From contig NZ_AP022596.1 of NCBI RefSeq assembly GCF_010731895.1, positions 5,642,001 to 5,706,000 on the forward strand: DNA of 64,000 bases, given 5' to 3'. Shown in pieces: positions 59,269 to 64,000 of the stretch. The translations under genes were made by a program, and so were the position numbers. The notes below the pieces were generated by a model, which saw only the letters and a list, made by a program, of their open reading frames with translations, did no database searches and was not told where the DNA came from. Source of the stretch: Mycolicibacterium helvum (GTDB lineage: Bacteria > Actinomycetota > Actinomycetes > Mycobacteriales > Mycobacteriaceae). The first letter of the stretch is position 1. Every line of letters begins with the position of its first letter.

Positions 59269-60098
59269 CGCGGCCGCACCGGGCCGAACCGCTCCTCGAG
59301 CCGCGCTGTCAGTTCCGGCCAGACGTGCGGGTCGTGGCCGGGAACCAGCTCATACCCCTTCGCACTGGCCAGCTTCTTCAGCCGCCGGATCGGCTCCACC
59401 GTCTCGGCCGGGTCGACGTCGATGAACCCGCCGATCGGCAGCTCGTGCTCGATGTTCTCGGTCAGATCAGCGGCGTCGAACGCGAACACGAAACCGCCGC
59501 CGCCGACGCTCGGATCGAGCTCCACGACGAAGCTCTGATGCCCCGGCGTGTGCCCGTAGGTCGGTACCGCGGTGATACCTGGCGCGATCTCGGCTTCACC
59601 GTCGGCCAGCACCCAGTCGATGCGCGGATCGTCGAAGTCCACTCGGACGATCGCATTCCGTTCGGGCTCAGGGTGATTCGACAGACCGTACTCCAGCTCG
59701 CGGCGCTGCGCGTGCACCGGGACCTTGCCCGCGAACAGCTTCACACCGCCGGCATGGTCGTGGTGCAGATGCGACAGCGCCACGAGGTGGATGTCGTCAA
59801 CGTCGATGCCGATGTCGTGCAACGACTCCTCGATCGGCTCACCAGGCCCTGGGAGCACCGGGATGTACTCGACGGTCGGGAAGAACCGCCGGTACAACGC
59901 CGGATCCCGGATCAGCGCGGTGTTGAACCCGGTGTCGAGCAACACCCAGCCGCCGTCTGTCTGCAACAGCACACCCGGCACCGGTTCGCGCATCCGCAGC
60001 TCCGGTGGTGATCCGTAGACCGACACCGACTTCGGCAGCTCCTCCCACCCCAGCGTCAGCAGGACGATCCGGCGAACTTTGCCCTTTCCCAACGCCAT
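59265..60098 (-). CDS. Metallo-beta-lactamase-fold hydrolase (AHL-lactonase-like)
   Basis: 277-residue MBL-fold enzyme with the metal motif HLHHDHAGG, downstream His in YGHTPGHQS, Asp in FAFDAADL, and C-terminal His in VPGHDPHVW. It resembles N-acyl-homoserine lactonase/cyclic amide hydrolase types. In this operon a hydrolase of a ring (lactone, lactam or imide) or a thioester is plausible. No signal peptide; cytoplasmic. GTGA overlap with allantoinase; 4 nt after the binding protein gene. Confidence 0.88.
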   Translation of the reverse strand: MALGKGKVRRIVLLTLGWEELPKSVSVYGSPPELRMREPVPGVLLQTDGGWVLLDTGFNTALIRDPALYRRFFPTVEYIPVLPGPGEPIEESLHDIGIDVDDIHLVALSHLHHDHAGGVKLFAGKVPVHAQRRELEYGLSNHPEPERNAIVRVDFDDPRIDWVLADGEAEIAPGITAVPTYGHTPGHQSFVVELDPSVGGGGFVFAFDAADLTENIEHELPIGGFIDVDPAETVEPIRRLKKLASAKGYELVPGHDPHVWPELTARLEERFGPVRPR

Positions 60099-60102
60099 CG
60101 GC

Positions 60103-61683
60103 TTATCCGACCGACAGCGCGGCCAGCCGCAGCGTGTTCGGGTCGGTCACCACGTGCGCCTGCTCGACACCCTTGAGCCACGGCTGCGCCACCATGAAAT
60201 CGTTGACATCGGCGACGTTGAGCCAGCAACCGGTCTTGACCGCTTCCTCCCCGGCTGTCGAGAAGTCCGCGTCCGAACCGGTCGGCAGCCCCTTGGTCAG
60301 TGCGTCGGTGACCGCCGGCGCCGAGCACCCGAAGAAGTTCAGCCCCCCGTCGGCATCCCAGGAGATGTGGCCCCAGGTGTAGGGCGAGGGCGCGTCCGGC
60401 CACCCGAGATAGGTCATGATATCCGGTGCGGACTGCCCGTCGCCGCCAACCCATCCGTAGATCTCAGAGGTTGGATAGGCCTGGACTTTGGCGTTCAATC
60501 CGGCCGCGGCCAGCTGAGTCTGAATCAGGTTGCTGATCAGCTGGTTGTCGGGATTGCTGGAGTCATAGCCAATGGTGACGGTCTTCTGGTCGGCCGGCAG
60601 CCCCCCAGCGATTCCACTCAGCACCGATGGATCGTGCGGCACCGTCTGCTTGCCAAACTCGGCGGCCATCATGTTCGGCGGGTAGATCTGCTCGGCCTTC
60701 TTGCCGCGGCCGAAGTAGGTCTGCTTGACCAATTCGTCGACGTCGATGGCCTGCATCACGGCGTTGCGGTTCTTGGCGTCGGTCATCATTCCTTTACGCG
60801 GATTGATGTACACGTAGTTCGACATCATGGTCGGCAGCGAGTAATTGGCGAAAGACTTGTTGTCCAAGTAGGACTGCACGGCCGAGGACGGCAGGTCATG
60901 CAGGATCGCCGCGATCTGACCGTTGTTGAATTGCAGCTGCTGGGCCGAGACATCCGTGATCACCGGAAGCTCCACCTTCTCGAAATAGGGCTTGTTGCCC
61001 CAGTAATCTCCGAAGGCGGTCAGTTCGTATTTCGAGCCGACCTCGGCGGCGGTCAGCGTGTAGGGACCGGTGCCCAGATCGTGGTTGGTGAGATATCCCT
61101 GGGCGTTGTCGGTGCCCGCGTTTTTCTTCAGGCCTTCTGGGCTGAGCATGCGGGGCCCGTACGGGCAGGCCAGGTAGTCCAGGAACGCCGAGTTGGGCGC
61201 CTTCAGGGTGATAGTGACACCGTAATCACCCTGTGTGGTGACCGAATCGACGTCGGTGACCATGTACGCCGGTCCTTGGTTCACCGCGGCCCTCCTGTCG
61301 AAGGATGCCTTGACGGCGGCCGACGTGAACGGGGTGCCGTCGTGGAACTTGACGCCTTCGCGCAGCTTGAAGGTGAAGACCTTGTTGTCAGGCGAGGCGT
61401 TCCATTCGGTGGCGAGCAGCGGCTCGAGCACAGGCTTGTCGGTGGCGCCCTTGTACTGGAGCAGGCCTTCATAGGTGTTCGTGGTCAGCAGCAGACCCTG
61501 CCCGGCGTAGTAGATGTCGGGGTCCGGCGGTTGGCCCGGATCCTGCAGGAATGACAGATGCAGGACCTTGTCCGTCGGGGCCGCGTTGGGAGTGCTGCTG
61601 CCGCCGGAATTGGATCCGCCGCAGGCGGTTACGGTGAGCACAGCTGTCGCGCCGATCGCGAGGATCGTACGGAGTTTCTTCAT
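60103..61683 (-). CDS. ABC transporter substrate-binding lipoprotein (SBP family 5)
   Basis: 526-residue family-5 extracellular binding protein (DppA/OppA type). N-terminal signal with lipobox LTVTAC (Cys21 lipidated), then a low-complexity linker, then the SBP5 fold with LATEWNASPDNKVFTFKLREGVKFHDGTPFTSAAVKAS and GTGPYTL. It delivers a substrate to the DppB/DppC permeases encoded upstream. SBP5 proteins bind peptides, nickel, glutathione, amino acids or small heterocycles, so a ureide or a peptide-linked ureide is possible. ATGA overlap with the isochorismatase gene. Confidence 0.93.
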   Translation of the reverse strand: MKKLRTILAIGATAVLTVTACGGSNSGGSSTPNAAPTDKVLHLSFLQDPGQPPDPDIYYAGQGLLLTTNTYEGLLQYKGATDKPVLEPLLATEWNASPDNKVFTFKLREGVKFHDGTPFTSAAVKASFDRRAAVNQGPAYMVTDVDSVTTQGDYGVTITLKAPNSAFLDYLACPYGPRMLSPEGLKKNAGTDNAQGYLTNHDLGTGPYTLTAAEVGSKYELTAFGDYWGNKPYFEKVELPVITDVSAQQLQFNNGQIAAILHDLPSSAVQSYLDNKSFANYSLPTMMSNYVYINPRKGMMTDAKNRNAVMQAIDVDELVKQTYFGRGKKAEQIYPPNMMAAEFGKQTVPHDPSVLSGIAGGLPADQKTVTIGYDSSNPDNQLISNLIQTQLAAAGLNAKVQAYPTSEIYGWVGGDGQSAPDIMTYLGWPDAPSPYTWGHISWDADGGLNFFGCSAPAVTDALTKGLPTGSDADFSTAGEEAVKTGCWLNVADVNDFMVAQPWLKGVEQAHVVTDPNTLRLAALSVG

Positions 61684-62351
61684 CGGGCGGCTCCTTCAAG
61701 TACCGGGGTGGTCAAAGAGGTGCCGGAGCCGCCTGGGCGGTCACATTCGGCAAAGGCGGCGAGGATCTCATCGCTGGTGCGTACCGCGCCGGACTGCAGG
61801 TACTCCATGGCGTCCAGAGCCGCCAGGTGTGCGTCCACCGATGAGCCGCCCACGCAGTCTGAGACGACCCGAACGTAGAAGTCCCGCTGGTGGGCATCGG
61901 CGAAGGTGTAGTGCACGCAGACATTGGTCAGCCCGCCGACGAGGATCAGCGTCGACGCCTTCAGTCCGGACAACACGATCTCGAATTCCGTTCCGATGAA
62001 ACCGGAATAGCGCCGTTTGACGATGTGGAATTCCTGGTTGGGACCGTCGAGGTCGGGTAACAGCCGAGGATGCAGCGCGGTGCCGGGCCTCCCGTCGACG
62101 CAGTGCACACCTTCGGTGCCGTCGAGTTCGCGGCCGAAGTCCACGCCGTTGGGCCGGTGCACCTCCTGGAAGAACACGATGGGGATCCCCGCGCTGCGGG
62201 CGGTGGCAATCAACCGCTCGGCAACCTCGATCCGGTCGTCGTAGCCCGACATGTGGGCGATGCCCATCTCCTCGGCGGGCATTCCGCCGCTCTCCTGCAT
62301 GTCGACCACGACCAGAACCGGATTGCCCACGATCAGTGGCTGTTTCGGCAC
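61680..62351 (-). CDS. Isochorismatase-family cysteine amidohydrolase
   Basis: 223-residue cysteine hydrolase of the isochorismatase superfamily. Catalytic triad Asp17 (VLVVVDMQ), Lys112 (HIVKRRYSG) and Cys145 (LTNVCVHYTF). Members include ureidoacrylate amidohydrolase RutB, N-carbamoylsarcosine amidase and biuret hydrolase, all acting on carbamoyl or amide bonds. In this operon a ureido or oxamate-like product is likely. Start GTG 62351 with AGGAGG nine nt upstream. Confidence 0.9.
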   Translation of the reverse strand: MPKQPLIVGNPVLVVVDMQESGGMPAEEMGIAHMSGYDDRIEVAERLIATARSAGIPIVFFQEVHRPNGVDFGRELDGTEGVHCVDGRPGTALHPRLLPDLDGPNQEFHIVKRRYSGFIGTEFEIVLSGLKASTLILVGGLTNVCVHYTFADAHQRDFYVRVVSDCVGGSSVDAHLAALDAMEYLQSGAVRTSDEILAAFAECDRPGGSGTSLTTPVLEGAAR

Positions 62352-62356
62352 CTAAC

Positions 62357-63361
62357 TTATCCTCCTGTGACTGCGATACGGGGGTCTGCGGCGGCCTGGA
62401 GCAGGTCCACGGCCGTATTGATGAAGACGTAGAGGGCGCCGAGCATCAGCGTCACGCCGGCGATCGCCGGAAAGTCGGCGACCGGGATACTTTGCGCGAT
62501 GTACTGACCGATGCCCGGCCAGCCGAATACCTGCTCGACCACCAGCACACCGGAGAACATCAGGCCCACCTGCAGGCCGGTCATCGACAGGGCTGAGCCG
62601 ACGCAGTTGCGCAGCACGTGCCGGGCAACAATCCGGCTCTCCGACAGCCCTTTCGCCCGTGCGGTGCGCGCGTAATCGCTGTTCATATCGGCCAGCAGGC
62701 TTGACCGCAGCACCCTGCCGATTGCCACCGCCGGGCCCAGTGCGATCACCAGTGCCGGCAGGATCAGGTGGTGCAGGGCGTCGGTGACGACGTCGAAACG
62801 ACCGCTGAGCAGACCATCGACCGTCAACAACCCGGTGGGTCCGGTTGGCGGGTTGCTGATTCCGGTGCGGCCGTTGGCCGGGACCCAACCCAGCTTCTGG
62901 TAGAACACGATCAGGCCGAGGATGCCGAGCAGGAACATCGGGGCCGAGGCGCCGGTGAACAGGATCGCCCGCAGTGCCGCGGATCCGCGCCACTTCAATG
63001 TGGTGCTGAACGCCAGCAATACGGCGAGTAGCAATGCGATTCCCATCCCGTACAGCGCCAGTTCCAGGGTCGCCGGAAAGAAGCTGCCGAGATCCGACGC
63101 GACGGGGTGCCGGGTCCGGTAGGACGTCCCGAGATCACCGCGCACGGCGGCGGTGAGGTAGTTCCAGAACTGGGTGGACATCGGGTCGTTGAGGCCGAGC
63201 GCTTCGCGGCGCGCGGCGACCGCCGACGCGGAGGCCTGTGCCCCCATCTGAGCCTTGACTGGATCCAGCGGCGAAATGCGTTGCAGGACAAACATCACCG
63301 CGGTCAGCGCGACCAGGATCGCCGCGGTGGCTGCCAGCCGGGAGACGATGAAGGTTCTCAT
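62357..63361 (-). CDS. ABC transporter permease (DppB/OppB type)
   Basis: 334-residue permease with six helices. N-terminal helix about 8-28 (VSRLAATAAILVALTAVMFVLQ), conserved DPVKAQMGAQAS, coupling loop RVLRSSLLADMNSDYARTARAKGLSESRIVARHVLRN (EAA-like). Forms the channel with the next gene and the lipoprotein. ATPase genes are not in view and may lie beyond the window. Precedes the isochorismatase gene by 5 nt. Confidence 0.93.
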   Translation of the reverse strand: MRTFIVSRLAATAAILVALTAVMFVLQRISPLDPVKAQMGAQASASAVAARREALGLNDPMSTQFWNYLTAAVRGDLGTSYRTRHPVASDLGSFFPATLELALYGMGIALLLAVLLAFSTTLKWRGSAALRAILFTGASAPMFLLGILGLIVFYQKLGWVPANGRTGISNPPTGPTGLLTVDGLLSGRFDVVTDALHHLILPALVIALGPAVAIGRVLRSSLLADMNSDYARTARAKGLSESRIVARHVLRNCVGSALSMTGLQVGLMFSGVLVVEQVFGWPGIGQYIAQSIPVADFPAIAGVTLMLGALYVFINTAVDLLQAAADPRIAVTGG

Positions 63362-63374
63362 CTGCTGTGTCCTC

Positions 63375-64000
63375 CTAGCTCGTCTTCATCAGGTTGCGCA
63401 GGCTGTCGCCGGCGATGTTGCCGATCAGCGCCAGCACCAGCACCCCGAGGCCGGGCATCACCGGAACCCACCATTGCTGCAGGAAATAACTGAGATTGCG
63501 TGCGGCATCAGCGCCCAGTTCGGGTGCTGGGGCCGACTGGCCGAGCCCCAGGAACGACAGTGCGGCCAGGGTGAGAATCAGCGTCCCGAGGTCCAGGCTC
63601 GCGGCCACCAACGCGTTGGGCACGGCGCCGGGCAACAGGTGCCGTAGGGCGAGCCGCAGCCGACCAACCCCGGCCAGCCGGGCGGCCTCGACGTGTGGTC
63701 GGGCGGCGAGCCGGGCGATCTCGCCGCGAATCAGCCTGGCGTAGAACGGCCACCACACGATCGACACCGCGATCAGGGTGTGGATGAACCCCGGTCCCAG
63801 CGCGGCGACGACGGCGATCGCGAGAACCGGTGCGGGCAGTGACAGGAACCCGTCGGTGATGCGCATCAGGGTGGCGTCCACCCAGCCGCCGGTGGCCCCG
63901 GCAATCAGCCCGATCACGCCGCCGATCAACAGCCCGACCGCGACCACCACCAGCGCCGCGAACCAGCTGGACCGGATACCGAAGAGCACCCGACTCAGGA
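63375..64000 (-). CDS. ABC transporter permease (DppC/OppC type), 5' end outside window
   Basis: Visible about 208 residues of a second permease with five helices, running off the window end. The first residues in view read LSRVLFGIRSSW, matching the typical DVLSRVLFGAR segment, so the apparent GTG at 63989 is internal. EAA-type loop ARLAGVGRLRLALRHLLPGAVPNALV. C-terminal GLGVLVLALIGNIAGDSLRNLMK is normal. Upstream genes (likely ATPases) are not visible. Confidence 0.92.
   Translation of the reverse strand, partial: LSRVLFGIRSSWFAALVVVAVGLLIGGVIGLIAGATGGWVDATLMRITDGFLSLPAPVLAIAVVAALGPGFIHTLIAVSIVWWPFYARLIRGEIARLAARPHVEAARLAGVGRLRLALRHLLPGAVPNALVAASLDLGTLILTLAALSFLGLGQSAPAPELGADAARNLSYFLQQWWVPVMPGLGVLVLALIGNIAGDSLRNLMKTS

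Noticed and set aside
60079..61554. 491-codon plus-strand frame opposite the SBP5 lipoprotein gene
   Set aside because: Shadow frame; the minus strand has a clear lipobox and SBP5 motifs.
63987..63989. GTG as start of the DppC-like permease
   Set aside because: The frame stays open to the window edge and the upstream codons (Leu-Ser-Arg) match the conserved permease segment, so this is internal.

Overview
This 64 kb window is GC-rich, densely coding chromosomal DNA of a mycobacterium. It is most likely a rapidly growing environmental species (Mycolicibacterium type). The evidence is a long run of genes that I recognise as orthologues of the M. tuberculosis Rv1853-Rv1815 segment in the same relative order, read here in inverted orientation: ureDGFCBA, Rv1847-like thioesterase, blaI/M56 peptidase, gnd, guaB1, two CNNM/CorC-like proteins, glcB, Rv1836c-like, lipZ, gcvB with a glycine riboswitch, resR, Rv1829, Rv1828, garA, gcvH, Rv1825-Rv1823, pgsA2, secA2, the BacA-like transporter, and the Rv1817/Rv1816/Rv1815-like genes. 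Family names come from reading the proteins and from memory; no database search was run.

Layout. 1-1.3 kb: 3' part of a PrrB-like sensor kinase, tail to tail with the urease operon. 1.3-5.6 kb: urease (ureABCFGD). 5.7-7.2 kb: thioesterase and an iron-regulated FhuF-like gene with IdeR-type boxes. 7.2-8.6 kb: BlaI repressor and M56 protease. 8.6-19.3 kb: plus-strand block with gnd, guaB1, a possible leader ORF, two CNNM-like membrane proteins, a conserved hypothetical, glcB and a vWA protein. 19.3-31.6 kb: minus-strand block with lipZ, the glycine cleavage genes and riboswitch, the GarA/MerR regulators, the DUF881/DUF1290 cell-envelope genes, pgsA2 and secA2. 31.9-34.4 kb: BacA-like importer and CadD-like transporter. 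34.4-38.4 kb: a candidate KstR-controlled flavin dehydrogenase/VOC pair, a TetR regulator with its own operator, a deazaflavin-type oxidoreductase and a secreted protease. 38.5-50.9 kb: accessory genes (LysM-lectin, oxidoreductase, KefB-type antiporter with regulatory subunit, sterol-desaturase-like protein, carboxylesterase, SMR pair, MFS transporter, malQ, Nudix, luciferase-like oxidoreductase, SnoaL-like protein). 50.9-54.5 kb: an MscS channel with a cyclic-nucleotide domain, coupled to a membrane cyclase-like protein. 54.5-64 kb (runs off the end): a very tight operon combining allantoinase, allantoicase, an Asp/Glu/hydantoin racemase-family protein, an isochorismatase-type amidohydrolase, a metallo-beta-lactamase-fold hydrolase, an oligopeptide-type ABC importer, a 2OG-Fe(II) oxygenase and an unknown 196-residue protein.

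How it fits together. Urease and the ureide operon both release nitrogen from urea-like compounds. Glycine cleavage (gcvB, gcvH) and malate synthase serve C1/C2 metabolism, and GarA controls the 2-oxoglutarate node. The most interesting accessory parts are the ureide operon with its atypical racemase and unknown proteins, the acidic/proline-containing small ORF translationally coupled to the CNNM genes, and the steroid-type KstR site in front of the VOC/flavoprotein pair. I saw no tRNA or rRNA genes, CRISPR arrays, insertion sequences or prophage genes.
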